A stretch of DNA of 64,000 nt from Granulicella sapmiensis (GCA_026225395.1 JAMFSR010000001.1:1-64000), one strand, 5' to 3'; shown: positions 43,406-52,190, counted from the stretch's first letter. The notes: generated by a model from the sequence alone, not told the origin. Translations and numbers: made by a program.

Positions 43406-43711
43406 AAACAGCTCCTTGGAGATTCCTGCAGACGGTGTGACTTCGAGATTTCAAACCGGATATAGCATACTACATAGGGTATCGCCTGGCAGAAAACGGG
43501 ACGCGGGAGGCATCCAGCTCGCCCTTGACGCGATGAATAGGGCACCCGGATTGTGCTGGGGTAGAAGAGAGCGGTCGGGCTTTCGCCCGATACCCCACCC
43601 TTTCGCAAAAGCGCGAAAGGATGGGCCACCCGAGTTGTGCGGGTTCCTAGAAGCAGATCCCCTGCGAGGATGACAGAAAGAAAAGCAAGGGCAACAACAA
43701 CTACAACGGCT
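43406..43711. repeat. Gene-free region with hairpin repeats
   Basis: No gene is seen. It contains GGGCTTTCGCCC and, at 43588-43632, CGATACCCCACCCTTTCGC followed by GCGCGAAAGGATGGGCCACC, which pair through CCTTTCGC/GCGAAAGG. A GAGGATGACAG word near 43665 resembles the CTCAGGATGACA repeat. The 43410-43500 part is probably the hydrolase leader; no strong promoter was identified. Confidence 0.6.
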
Positions 43712-45619
43712 TTAGGCTAGTCCCAGCATTCTTACGATGGCCATGGCGTTGGTGGTTTGGTTCATGCCGGGTTTTAGGATGTAGTCGAAACCGAGGGGGT
43801 CGTTTTCGTCGGGGCTGGCCATGTGGACGTTGACTCCGTGGAGTTCGGGGATATCGGCCAAGGCGGCCAGAGTGAGGTCGTGGGTGGAGATGGCGCCGAT
43901 GGCTCCGGCCGCGAGGAGCGAGCGGAGGACGGACTCGGCGGCGGCTTTGCGGTCTAGCGAGTTGGTTCCTGAGAGTACCTCGTCGATGAGGAAGAGGGTT
44001 TGCGCGGGGTGGGCGCGGGCTTGCTCGACCAGGGCTTTGAGGCGTTCTACTTCGGCCAGGAATTTTGATTTGCCTTCGGCGAGGGAGTCTCCGACGACGA
44101 TGGACGCGCCGAGGTGGAGGGCGACCATCTGCAGGGACTTTGCGGCTACGGGGGCTCCGGCGAGAGCGAGGACGGCGTTGGCACCGATGGCGCGGAGGAG
44201 GGTAGATTTGCCGGCCATGTTGGAGCCGGAGATGAGGAGGAATTGGGGGTCGGCGTTGAGGGTGATGTCGTTGGGGACGGCGGTGTTCCACGGGAGGAGT
44301 GGGTGGGTTAAGGATTTGGCGGTGAAGAGAGCGGTGATTGGAGCTGCGGGTCTCTCCACTGCGCTGCGCTCCGGTCGAGATGACAATTCTGAAATAACAC
44401 GTTCGGCCGCTTTCACTTCGGCAGATTCGGGGTCCGGTCGAGATGACAATTCTGTGGGGGAGTCGAGGATTTCTGGATAGGTGTTTTCGATGTGTTCGGC
44501 GGCGTAAGTGGCGATGGCGTTGAGAGCTTCGAAGTTGGCCCAGGCGTTGAGCCATTGGTGCATGGAGGCGGCGTGTTGGCGCTTCCAGCGGTCGAGGCCG
44601 AGGGCGGCGTGGGTGCCTCCGCAGAAGAGGAGGCTGAGGACGTAGTACCACTCCTTGGACCGCTGCTCGACGACGATGAGGAGGCGCTCGAGTTGGGCGA
44701 GGGCGCGGTCTTCGCCTTCGACGGCTTGCTGGAGCTCGCGGAGGAGTGGAGCGGTGAAAGGCTGTTCGCGGAGGATGCGGATGCCTTCGCGGAGGATGAC
44801 GGTTTCGGGGGCGAGGAGTTTGGCGGACGCGAGCTCGGCGAGGGTGCGGGTGCGGAGGGTGCCGCAGGCGAGGGCCTGGAGGGCGAGGAGCAGCGCGATG
44901 TTGCGGGCGAGGAGGGATGAATCCCAATGGAGAGAAAGGCCGGCGATGAGGAGCAGGAGCCAGGCGGCGGTGAGGATGAAGAGGATGGGGCGGGGCCAGC
45001 GGGGGAAGTTGGCGGTGGGAGCGTCGAGCCAGGTTTCGAAGCTGTTGGCGGGGAGGTCTTCAAAGCCGAAGCGGCCGAGGAGGCCGATGCGCTCGCGGAG
45101 GCCGGTGAGGGGAGCCAGCTCTTGGACGGCCTGCTGGCGTTGGCGGGCTGTGGGTGCGTTGGTGGGGTGCAGGAGGAAGTCGGCCAGCGCTCGCTGGCCG
45201 AGGCCGGTGCGGGTGGTGGCGAGGAGGCCGAAGAGTGAGTCGGGGCCGAGGATGTTGAGGTCGCGCTCGTAGAGGTGGTTGGGTTGGGAGAAGGACTCGC
45301 CGGTGCGGCCGGTTTGGGGCTCGGAGCCGGTGATGCGGCCGAGGGCGCGGGTGTAGAAGTCAAGGCGGCGGTCGGCGACGGCGGCGGCGTGGCTGGCGCG
45401 GCCTTTGACGATGCCGGCGACGATGGCGGCGGCGATGCAGGCCGTGACGGGCCAGAAGGATTGATTGTGGTGGATGACGCCCCAGAAGAAGATGAGGCCG
45501 ATGGCGGCGATGGCGAGGAGGACGTTGGCCCACTGGCTGCGGCGGTGGTTGGCGTGGGCTACGGCGGCGGAGGCCTGGTCGCGGCGGGCTTCGTAGTCTT
45601 CGGTGAGGGAGCCGGGCAT
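43712..45619 (-). CDS. Membrane-anchored MutS-family ATPase
   Basis: A protein of 635 residues from the Met at 45619 (MPGSLTEDYEARRDQ); the 44 residues the track adds upstream lie in repeat DNA. Two N-terminal helices (WANVLLAIAAIGLIFFWG; VTACIAAAIVAGIVKG) and a second hydrophobic pair (ILFILTAAWLLLLIAGL; ARNIALLLALQALACG) suggest membrane attachment. A MutS core/lever-like region and the ATPase follow: Walker A GSNMAGKST, Walker B LFLIDEVLSGTN, and STHDLTLAAL. The mismatch-recognition domain of MutS is missing, so it is not classical mismatch repair. A repeat-derived insertion (ELSSRP twice) separates lever and ATPase. The role is unknown. Confidence 0.85.
   Translation of the reverse strand: MPGSLTEDYEARRDQASAAVAHANHRRSQWANVLLAIAAIGLIFFWGVIHHNQSFWPVTACIAAAIVAGIVKGRASHAAAVADRRLDFYTRALGRITGSEPQTGRTGESFSQPNHLYERDLNILGPDSLFGLLATTRTGLGQRALADFLLHPTNAPTARQRQQAVQELAPLTGLRERIGLLGRFGFEDLPANSFETWLDAPTANFPRWPRPILFILTAAWLLLLIAGLSLHWDSSLLARNIALLLALQALACGTLRTRTLAELASAKLLAPETVILREGIRILREQPFTAPLLRELQQAVEGEDRALAQLERLLIVVEQRSKEWYYVLSLLFCGGTHAALGLDRWKRQHAASMHQWLNAWANFEALNAIATYAAEHIENTYPEILDSPTELSSRPDPESAEVKAAERVISELSSRPERSAVERPAAPITALFTAKSLTHPLLPWNTAVPNDITLNADPQFLLISGSNMAGKSTLLRAIGANAVLALAGAPVAAKSLQMVALHLGASIVVGDSLAEGKSKFLAEVERLKALVEQARAHPAQTLFLIDEVLSGTNSLDRKAAAESVLRSLLAAGAIGAISTHDLTLAALADIPELHGVNVHMASPDENDPLGFDYILKPGMNQTTNAMAIVRMLGLA
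44371..44454 (-). repeat. Two in-frame copies of a 21-bp repeat inside the MutS-like gene
   Basis: CCGGTCGAGATGACAATTCTG is present at 44371-44391 and 44434-44454, 63 bp apart and so in frame, encoding ELSSRP twice. The word resembles the dispersed CTCAGGATGACA intergenic repeat, which suggests that this family inserted into or expanded within a coding gene. Confidence 0.7.
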
Positions 45620-46050
45620 GATGTTGAGGATAGTCTGTTGTGGGTTTGGGGGTTGGGGGGGCGAATGCGGGGTCCTTCGCTGCGCTCGAGGATGACGGCG
45701 AAAAACAAGCAACGGCAGCGGCTTGCTGATTGGGCTTCTGGTGTTCCCCACTCATGCGCAAACACCGCGCATGAATGGGCCACCCGGTGGTTGTGGTGCT
45801 TCGAAAAACGCGGGGGCCTTCCCTTCGGCTTCGCTCTGGGTGATGACGACAAGCGCGAGACTTCGCTCAGGATGGCAGAGTTTGCTACAGCTACGGAGAA
45901 CGGTCGCGCGTCGCGCGATACCCCACCCTTCGCAAAGGCGCGAAGGATGGGCCACCCGGCATGCTTGGGATGACAATTCAAAGGGTGGTGGGGGGCGGGA
46001 TCGCTCTTGCATGTTGCCTGAGCGGTCTGACAGGGCGTAGGCTTGCGGTC
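45620..46050. repeat. Gene-free 430-bp cluster of dispersed repeats
   Basis: Between the divergent MutS-like and pectinesterase genes I see no gene. Repeat words include TCCTTCGCTGCGCTCGAGGATGA (45671), TTCGGCTTCGCTCTGGGTGATGA (45825), ACTTCGCTCAGGATGGCA (45861), the hairpin pair TTCCCCACTCATGCGC/GCGCATGAATGGGCCACC (about 45744-45785) and CGATACCCCACCCTTCGC/GCGCGAAGGATGGGCCAC (45916-45959). Regulatory sequence for both genes must be here but is not obvious. Confidence 0.65.
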
Positions 46051-47058
46051 ATGCGTGCGATTGTTTGGATGGGTTTGGTGGCTGGTTCGTTCGTGGGGGT
46101 TTCCCTGCTTGCTCAGGATGTACATGTGAAGGTTGATCCGCATGGGGGCGGGTCGACGGCGAGTACGACGGATTATGTGACGATTCAGCAGGCGCTGGAC
46201 CATGCGCCGGAAGCGCCGCATGGGAGGATCTATATTTCGATTGTGCCGGGGGTGTATCACGAGCGGATCAATGTGACGCAGAATCGGCCGCGGGTGACAC
46301 TGCTGGGGTTGGGGAAGAGTCCCGATGAGGTGGTGATTACCGCTAGTCAGAATGCGAAGGAAACGGGTGGGACTTTCTTTACGGAGACGGCGGAGATCAA
46401 TGGCGAGAACTTTGAAGCCGACAATGTGACGTTTGCCAATGAGGCCGGGCCGACGGGGCAGGCTGTGGCGGCGGCGGTGCGGTCGGATCGGGCGGTGTTC
46501 AAGCACTGCCGGTTTCTGGGCGACCAGGACACGCTGTTTGCCGACTATGGGCGGCAGTATTACGTGGACAGCTATATCGCGGGTGGAACGGATTTTATCT
46601 TTGGGAATGCGGCGGCGGTGTTTGACCGCTCGGAGCTGCATGAAATTCGCAATGGATTTTTGACGGCGCAGAGCCGCGTGGCGCCGGACCAGACGACCGG
46701 GTATGTGATTACGAACTCGCGCGTGACGCATGATGACAGTGCGCTGGATAGGGACGGCAAGCCGACGGTGTTTTACCTGGGGCGTCCGTGGCGGGTGTTT
46801 TCGCGGGTGGTGGTGATGCATACGGAGCTGCCGGCAACGCTCGCGGCGGGAGGATGGTCGATCTGGTCGAAGGCGGACACGAATCCGCAGGCTTTTTATG
46901 CGCAGTACGACAACAGCGGGCCGGGCTGGAGGCCGGAGGCGTTTGTGGGGTGGTCGCATGCGCTGAACGCGAAGGAGGCGGCGGCGTTTGAGCCTAAGAG
47001 GTTTTTGGCGGGGGCGGACCATTGGGATGCCGAGGCGGAGGCTGCTAGACTTCCCTAA
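46051..47058 (+). CDS. Secreted pectinesterase (carbohydrate esterase family 8)
   Basis: Removes methyl esters from plant pectin, outside the cytoplasm. From ATG 46051 the protein has a signal peptide (MRAIVWMGLVAGSFVGVSLLAQ) and about 313 mature residues. CE8 beta-helix motifs are visible: YVTIQQALDHAPE, GQAVAAAV, LGDQDTLFADYGRQYYVDSYI (in part) with the catalytic Asp, GTDFIFGNAAAVFD with the second Asp, and YLGRPWR with the substrate-binding Arg/Trp. The track start 90 bp upstream lies in the repeat region. It is followed by a serine hydrolase and an M13 peptidase, all exported, suggesting a plant-litter lifestyle. Confidence 0.94.
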   Translation: MRAIVWMGLVAGSFVGVSLLAQDVHVKVDPHGGGSTASTTDYVTIQQALDHAPEAPHGRIYISIVPGVYHERINVTQNRPRVTLLGLGKSPDEVVITASQNAKETGGTFFTETAEINGENFEADNVTFANEAGPTGQAVAAAVRSDRAVFKHCRFLGDQDTLFADYGRQYYVDSYIAGGTDFIFGNAAAVFDRSELHEIRNGFLTAQSRVAPDQTTGYVITNSRVTHDDSALDRDGKPTVFYLGRPWRVFSRVVVMHTELPATLAAGGWSIWSKADTNPQAFYAQYDNSGPGWRPEAFVGWSHALNAKEAAAFEPKRFLAGADHWDAEAEAARLP

Positions 47059-47085
47059 CCGGGGCTGATTTCCCCGTTCCAAAAC

Positions 47086-48228
47086 ATGCTTGCTCGCAGG
47101 TGCGTTGCCTATCTCGTGTTGCTTGGGAGCTTTGCTGCCTCGGTGCGGGCGCAGGGATTATCAGCTGCTGCGGTTCAAACCACGGTTGATCAAGCCGCTC
47201 ATGATTTCTTTCGGGCGACGCCGGAGGCGGTGGGCGTTTCGGTTGGCGTACTGCTGAATGGGAAAACTTATGTCTACAACTACGGGACGGTGGTAAAGGG
47301 AACGGTTGCGCCGCCGGGCGAACATACACTGTATCCGATTGCCTCGATTACGAAGACGTTTACGGGGACACTGTTGGCACAGGCTGCGATCGAAGGCAAA
47401 CTTAGCCTGACGGATGACATACGCAAATATCTCGATGGGACTTATCCGAACCTGGAATTCGAGGGCCATCCCATTCGGATTTGCGACCTTGTGGATCATC
47501 GCTCGGGACTGCCATTTTACCTTCCAGACAATGCTCAGACGCAGCCGGATTACAACGGCAATGTCGTGCCCTGGACGACACGGGTGCTGGAGCAGACGGC
47601 GCATTACACGCGGGCGGACTTCTATGCTGATCTGCACAAGGTGAAGCTGAGTGCTGTTCCGGGCACAGTGGCGAGCTACTCGAATGCGGGTGCGAAACTG
47701 GCCGGATACATTCTGGAGCGGGTGTATGGCGTGCCTTATGCGGTGCTGCTGGAGCGGAAAATTCTTGGGCAGCTGCACATGGCGGAGACGACGCTGACGC
47801 CAAGCCGCTTGCAGGTGCAAGAGACAGCTACGGGCTACGACGAAAAGGGCCGTACGATGCCGAATTATCCGGTACCGCTCGGAGCGGATGGTGGGATTCG
47901 TTCCAACGTGGTGGACATGCTGAAGTACGCAGGGTGGCAGCTTGCCGCGACGGATGCGGCGGTGAAGCTTTCGCACGAGCCTTATGCAACCAGCGGCAAC
48001 TATAGCGCAGGCTTGAACTGGCAGATGATGACGGACGGGGAGCGGCAGGTGATCTGGCAGTCGGGGAACATTCCCGGCTATGCAAGCTACTGTGTGCTTG
48101 AACCTCGGTCGAATGTGGCGCTGGTTGTGCTGTCGAATGAATCGAGTCCTGCGTCGGGGCACCAGCTGTTTCTGATGGTGAATCGCATATTGAGCTCGCT
48201 CGATCCGCAGGCTGTGCCGCTGCCCTAA
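47086..48228 (+). CDS. Secreted serine hydrolase of the beta-lactamase/PBP4* type
   Basis: A class C beta-lactamase-like serine hydrolase of 380 residues with a signal peptide (LARRCVAYLVLLGSFAASVRAQ). The nucleophile motif is PIASITKTFTG (SxxK). The Tyr of the second motif is in ASYSNAGAKLAGYIL (YSN). The third motif, usually HTG or KTG, appears as WQSGNIPGYASY, where Ser-Gly-Asn stands in its place, so beta-lactamase activity is doubtful; it may be an esterase or peptidase. It starts 27 bp after the pectinesterase stop and is likely in one transcript with it and the M13 peptidase. Confidence 0.87.
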   Translation: MLARRCVAYLVLLGSFAASVRAQGLSAAAVQTTVDQAAHDFFRATPEAVGVSVGVLLNGKTYVYNYGTVVKGTVAPPGEHTLYPIASITKTFTGTLLAQAAIEGKLSLTDDIRKYLDGTYPNLEFEGHPIRICDLVDHRSGLPFYLPDNAQTQPDYNGNVVPWTTRVLEQTAHYTRADFYADLHKVKLSAVPGTVASYSNAGAKLAGYILERVYGVPYAVLLERKILGQLHMAETTLTPSRLQVQETATGYDEKGRTMPNYPVPLGADGGIRSNVVDMLKYAGWQLAATDAAVKLSHEPYATSGNYSAGLNWQMMTDGERQVIWQSGNIPGYASYCVLEPRSNVALVVLSNESSPASGHQLFLMVNRILSSLDPQAVPLP

Positions 48229-48261
48229 GGCACGATGTCGCGCTTCGGCTAGAATCGTCGG

Positions 48262-50322
48262 ATGAAATACGCGGCGGTGTTGGCTCTTTGTCTTGTTGGT
48301 GCGGTGGCTTCGGCCCAAACGGATGTGCATGGGGTTCAGCCGGACCATATGGACAAGACGGCGACGCCGGGGAGTGACTGGTTTCGGTATGCCAATGGGG
48401 CTTATCTGGCGCGGACGGAGATTCCGGCGGACCGGACGGGGTACTCGAGCTTTTCGACGCTGGCCGATGTGGTGAATAAGCGCGTGGCGGCGATCATCGG
48501 GGATGCGGCGAAGTCCGGTGCGGCGGAGGGGACGGAGAAGCGGAAGATTGCCGACCTGTATGCGTCGTATGAGAATGCGGGGATGATTGAGGCGGCGGGG
48601 TTGACGCCGCTGAAGCCGGAGCTGGCGGCGATTGATAGCGTAAAGACGCGGGGGGAGCTGGCGGTTGCGCTGGGTGGGACGCTGCGGGCGGATGTGGATG
48701 CGCTGAACAACACGAACTTCCATACGGCGAATTTGTTTGGGGTTTGGGTGGCGCCGGGGTTCAATGATCCGGACCACTATGCGGTGTATCTGCTGCAGGG
48801 TGGCTTGCAGCTGCCTTCGCGGGATTACTACCTGACGGATAACGCGAAGATGAAGGCCGTGCGCGAGGCTTATGGGTCGCATATCGCGACGATATTTCGG
48901 CTGGCGGGGTACGCGGAGCCTGAGGCGCGGGCGGCGGGTGTGATGCGGCTGGAGACGGCGATTGCGCAGAAGCAGATTTCGCTGGCTGAGAGTGAGGACA
49001 TCAGCAAGGCTGACAATGTTTGGCAGATGGGCGACTTTGCGACGAAGGCTCCAGGGATGGATTGGGCAGGTTACTTCAAGGCGGCGCAGTTGGGTGGGCA
49101 GGCTAGCTTTATCGTGTGGCAGCCGACGGCGGTGACGGCGGATGCGGCGCTGGTGGGGTCGGAGCCGATTGAGGACTGGAAGAACTATCTGGTGTTCCAC
49201 ACGATCGAGTCGTATGCAGGGCCGTTCCGGAGACTGCAGGTTGGGGCGCTGCCGAAGGCGTTTGAGGATGAGTACTTTGATTTCTATGGCAAGACGCTGA
49301 CGGGAGCGACGGAGCAGCGGCCGCGGGACCAGCGGGCGTTGCAGGTGGTGAACAATGTGCTGGGTGATGCGGTGGGGCAGCTGTATGCGCAGGTGTACTT
49401 CCCTGCCGCCGACAAGGCGAAGGTTGAGGTGATGGTGCATAACCTGCTGACGGCTTTCCATGCGCGGCTGGAGGCGGTGACGTGGATGGCTCCGGCGACG
49501 AAGGCGGAAGCGCTAAAGAAGCTGGGGACGCTGCAGGTGGGGATTGGGTATGCGGACCACTGGCGGACGTATGCGGGGTTGGAGATCAAGCCGGATGATT
49601 TGTTTGGGAATATCCGGCGGTATGAGGCGTTTGAGTATCGCTACAACCTGGAGCGGATTGGGAAGCCGGTCGATCGCAAGGAGTGGGTGATGACTCCGCA
49701 GACGGTGAATGCGGTGAACCTGCCGCTGGATAATGGGCTGAATTTTCCGGCGGCAATTTTTGGGCAGCCGTTCTTCGATGCGAAGGCACCGGATGCGGTG
49801 AACTATGGGGCGATTGGGACCATCATCGGGCACGAGATTTCGCACACGTTCGACTCGGAGGGCGCGTCGTTTGATTCGCAGGGCAAGGTGAGGAACTGGT
49901 GGACAGATGCTGATCGCGCGCATTTTGACGCGTCGATTGAGGCGCTGGCGAAACAGTATGACTCGTATGCGCCGTTTCCGGATCTACATTTGAATGGGCA
50001 CCAGACGCTGGGTGAGAATATTGCCGATCTGGCAGGGCTGACGGCGGCGCACGATGCGTGGCTCGCGTCGCTGAAGGGCAAGCCGGCGCCAGAGGTGGAT
50101 GGGATGAGCGGCGAGCAGCAGTTCTTTCTGGGGTATGCGCAGTCGGAGGCGGGAAAGAGCCGTGAGGCGGCGCTGCGGCAGCAGGTGCTGACCGATCCAC
50201 ACTCGCCGAGTGAGTATCGCGCGGATACAGTGCGGAATCTGGATGCTTGGTATCCGGCGTTTGCGGTGAAGGATGGGCAGACGCTGTATCTTGCGCCGGA
50301 GATGCGGGTGCATATCTGGTAG
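48262..50322 (+). CDS. Secreted M13-family zinc metallopeptidase (PepO/neprilysin-like)
   Basis: An exported endopeptidase of 686 residues. The signal peptide is MKYAAVLALCLVGAVASAQ. The N-terminal M13 domain begins DKTATPGSDWFRYANGAYLA. The zinc site is GHEISHTFDSEGA (HExxH near residue 525) and the third ligand is in GENIADLAGLTAA (near 585). RADTVRNLDAWYPAF near the C-terminus holds the substrate-binding Arg. These are complete, so the enzyme should be active on peptides. It is the third gene of an exported-hydrolase cluster. Confidence 0.95.
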   Translation: MKYAAVLALCLVGAVASAQTDVHGVQPDHMDKTATPGSDWFRYANGAYLARTEIPADRTGYSSFSTLADVVNKRVAAIIGDAAKSGAAEGTEKRKIADLYASYENAGMIEAAGLTPLKPELAAIDSVKTRGELAVALGGTLRADVDALNNTNFHTANLFGVWVAPGFNDPDHYAVYLLQGGLQLPSRDYYLTDNAKMKAVREAYGSHIATIFRLAGYAEPEARAAGVMRLETAIAQKQISLAESEDISKADNVWQMGDFATKAPGMDWAGYFKAAQLGGQASFIVWQPTAVTADAALVGSEPIEDWKNYLVFHTIESYAGPFRRLQVGALPKAFEDEYFDFYGKTLTGATEQRPRDQRALQVVNNVLGDAVGQLYAQVYFPAADKAKVEVMVHNLLTAFHARLEAVTWMAPATKAEALKKLGTLQVGIGYADHWRTYAGLEIKPDDLFGNIRRYEAFEYRYNLERIGKPVDRKEWVMTPQTVNAVNLPLDNGLNFPAAIFGQPFFDAKAPDAVNYGAIGTIIGHEISHTFDSEGASFDSQGKVRNWWTDADRAHFDASIEALAKQYDSYAPFPDLHLNGHQTLGENIADLAGLTAAHDAWLASLKGKPAPEVDGMSGEQQFFLGYAQSEAGKSREAALRQQVLTDPHSPSEYRADTVRNLDAWYPAFAVKDGQTLYLAPEMRVHIW

Positions 50323-50329
50323 AGAAACA

Positions 50330-50354
50330 GGTTTTAGGTTTTAGGTTTTAGGTT
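50330..50354. repeat. GGTTTTA heptamer tract
   Basis: Three exact tandem copies of GGTTTTA followed by GGTT lie 7 bp after the M13 peptidase stop. It shares its unit with the left arm of the terminator at 15492. Confidence 0.8.
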
Positions 50355-50390
50355 GAAGCTAAGGGCTTGGAGCTTCGTCTCATAAGGAAG

Positions 50391-50732
50391 ATGCATTTGA
50401 TTATTGCCGCCATTCGATCGGGGACTGACCCTATTGCGCCGCTGCCGCCAGCGACGTTTCACCGTACGCTGGAGGACCCGATCTACTGTCCGAAGTGCGA
50501 GGCCAGCTACAACCTGGTGGTGGATTATGACCAGGCGGTGGGACGGCATTTTGCGAATGAATCGCGGAGACATTTGGCGATGCTGCGAAAAGCTGTGATG
50601 ATGGGGCATGCGAGCGACCATCGGGTGACGCACTTTGAGACCAATGGGGTGATTGTGACGAGCCATACGTTGCCGAAGATGGAGACGACGCCGGTTACGG
50701 CGTTGAAGCCGCTGACGAAGCTGATCAATTGA
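50391..50732 (+). CDS. Small cytoplasmic protein with a CPxC motif, function unknown
   Basis: A 113-residue protein from ATG 50391, directly after AAGGAAG; the TTG start of the track is less likely. It contains LEDPIYCPKCEASYNLVVDY, a single CxxC that could be half of a zinc site or a degenerate zinc ribbon, followed by a helical segment (RRHLAMLRKAVMMGHASDH). No signal peptide and no recognised domain. A hairpin terminator follows the stop. Confidence 0.65.
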   Translation: MHLIIAAIRSGTDPIAPLPPATFHRTLEDPIYCPKCEASYNLVVDYDQAVGRHFANESRRHLAMLRKAVMMGHASDHRVTHFETNGVIVTSHTLPKMETTPVTALKPLTKLIN

Positions 50733-50742
50733 TGGGTCTGAT

Positions 50743-50774
50743 ACGTCGTCTTGCGACGGCGTGTTTATTCTTTG
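50743..50774 (+). terminator. Rho-independent terminator
   Basis: ACGTCGTC and GACGGCGT form an 8-bp stem with one G-U pair and a TTGC loop, followed by GTTTATTCTTT. It ends the transcript of the small CPxC protein gene 11 bp after its stop. Confidence 0.65.
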
Positions 50775-50964
50775 GCGGCGGGCAACCATTTCGAAGATGC
50801 TCGATTTTCTTTGTTTTGTGTAGCGTCGCACGTTCGCTTTGTACGGCATACGATTGAGGCAGTAGATCCGGTCTGAATAGAGATTTAAACGATCAGCCTA
50901 CGTTTGCGCGCCGTGAGCCCTTCCAGTCACAGAGCAGAGACGCATGGCCCATGAGGGCTGCATA

Positions 50965-51426
50965 ATGACGTCGCTCGTGCATTGCATATATGTCAGCACC
51001 GCAAGCCAAAGCTTTCTCCCCGGTGAGTTGGTGGAACTTACAGTGGCCGCTCGCGAAAAGAACGAGCGGCTGAACATTACAGGAGTCCTGCTGTACATGG
51101 CCGGACGATTCTTTCAGGTGCTTGAGGGCGAATCCGCAGCCGTTGAGGATGTGTATGCTTCGATCGTGGCGGACCCGCGCCATAGAGAAGTCACCCAGAT
51201 CATCTTCGAAACGATCTCCAAGCGGAGCTTCGAAGACTGGTCGATGAGCCTGGTCAATCTATCCGGCGACAAGCTGGACCAGATACTGGCGCTAAGCGAT
51301 CCGCAAAGCGGCAGCTCGTCGCTCAAGGACCTGCCGGAGGGCCGGTCCAAGAAGCTGCTGCTTGCTTTCTGCGAAGGGCGCTGGGGGCCTACCGTGGCTG
51401 ATCGAAGCCGAACTCTTGTGATATGA
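50965..51426 (+). CDS. BLUF-domain blue-light sensor
   Basis: A 153-residue FAD-binding photoreceptor. From ATG 50965 (GAGGGC upstream), the BLUF hallmarks are at their expected spacings: Tyr9 (CIYVSTAS), Asn33 (AREKNERLN), Gln51 (RFFQVLEG), Trp92 and Met94 (FEDWSMSLV). All residues of the photocycle are therefore present. The protein has a C-terminal extension of about 50 residues but no output domain. Its TGA overlaps the ATG of the EAL gene (ATGA), so the two are translationally coupled and likely form a blue-light-controlled cyclic di-GMP phosphodiesterase in two chains. In BlrP1 or YcgF these domains are fused. Confidence 0.92.
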   Translation: MTSLVHCIYVSTASQSFLPGELVELTVAAREKNERLNITGVLLYMAGRFFQVLEGESAAVEDVYASIVADPRHREVTQIIFETISKRSFEDWSMSLVNLSGDKLDQILALSDPQSGSSSLKDLPEGRSKKLLLAFCEGRWGPTVADRSRTLVI

Positions 51427-52190
51427 GGATGCCGAAGTTGCTTTTACGAGGAAAGGCCAACGTGGCGGAAGCGGTGCTGCCTGCGATCAGCTTCGCCTTC
51501 CAGCCGATCGTCGATACTAGGGCGCACAATGTTGTGGCCTTTGAATCCCTGGTTCGCGGGCCGCAGAACCAGTCTGCCGGCAGCATCTTCGAGCAGGTTT
51601 CTTCTGCCGACCTTCCGCGCTTCGATCAGCTGTGCCGCGTGACGGCGATCGCGCTGGCGCACAAGCTGGGCCTGGGCCGCAATCTCAATCTGAATATCAT
51701 TCCCAACGGGGCGACGACGCCTGAGGAGTCGATCCGCTCCACAGTGGAGGCCGCGGATCGCGCCAACCTGCCTTTGGATTGCATTGTGCTGGAGTTCGCA
51801 GAGGGCACAATTATTGAGGACCGCGCGCGGTTTGCGAGGATCGTCAGCCTGTATCGGGGCATGGGCTTCAAACTTTCGGTCGACGACTTTGGGGCGGGAT
51901 ACTCGGGTCTCAATCTTCTGGCCGACTTTCAGCCCGACCAGATCAAGCTGGACAAGGAGCTGATCAAGGACATCCCGAGCCGCGGGCCGCGGCAGGTGAT
52001 CGTCCGCGCGTTGATACAGGTTTGCAAGGACCTGGGAATCGACCTTGTGGCCGAAGGAGTGGAGACCAACGAGGAGTTCCAATGGCTGGCCAGCGAAGGG
52101 ATATGGCTGTTTCAGGGCTATCTGTTCAGCCGGCCGGGATTTGAGTGCCTGCCGTCGGCGCGCTATGAGGGTCTGCCGCAGGTGTTCTGA
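51423..52190 (+). CDS. EAL-domain cyclic di-GMP phosphodiesterase
   Basis: A 255-residue stand-alone EAL domain that hydrolyses cyclic di-GMP. The motifs needed for metal binding and catalysis are present: FESLVRG (ESL in place of EAL, Glu retained), NLNI with Asn, LEFAEGTI with Glu, SVDDFGAGYSGLNLL with both Asp, IKLDKELI with Lys, AEGVET with Glu and FQGYLFSRP with Gln. It should be active. No transmembrane or GGDEF part. The start codon overlaps the BLUF stop by 4 bp, so light may control it by protein contact, which is inference. Confidence 0.92.
   Translation: MRMPKLLLRGKANVAEAVLPAISFAFQPIVDTRAHNVVAFESLVRGPQNQSAGSIFEQVSSADLPRFDQLCRVTAIALAHKLGLGRNLNLNIIPNGATTPEESIRSTVEAADRANLPLDCIVLEFAEGTIIEDRARFARIVSLYRGMGFKLSVDDFGAGYSGLNLLADFQPDQIKLDKELIKDIPSRGPRQVIVRALIQVCKDLGIDLVAEGVETNEEFQWLASEGIWLFQGYLFSRPGFECLPSARYEGLPQVF

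Noticed and set aside
47161-49461. 766-residue minus-strand ORF
   Set aside because: Antisense to the serine hydrolase and M13 peptidase genes, whose motifs are intact.
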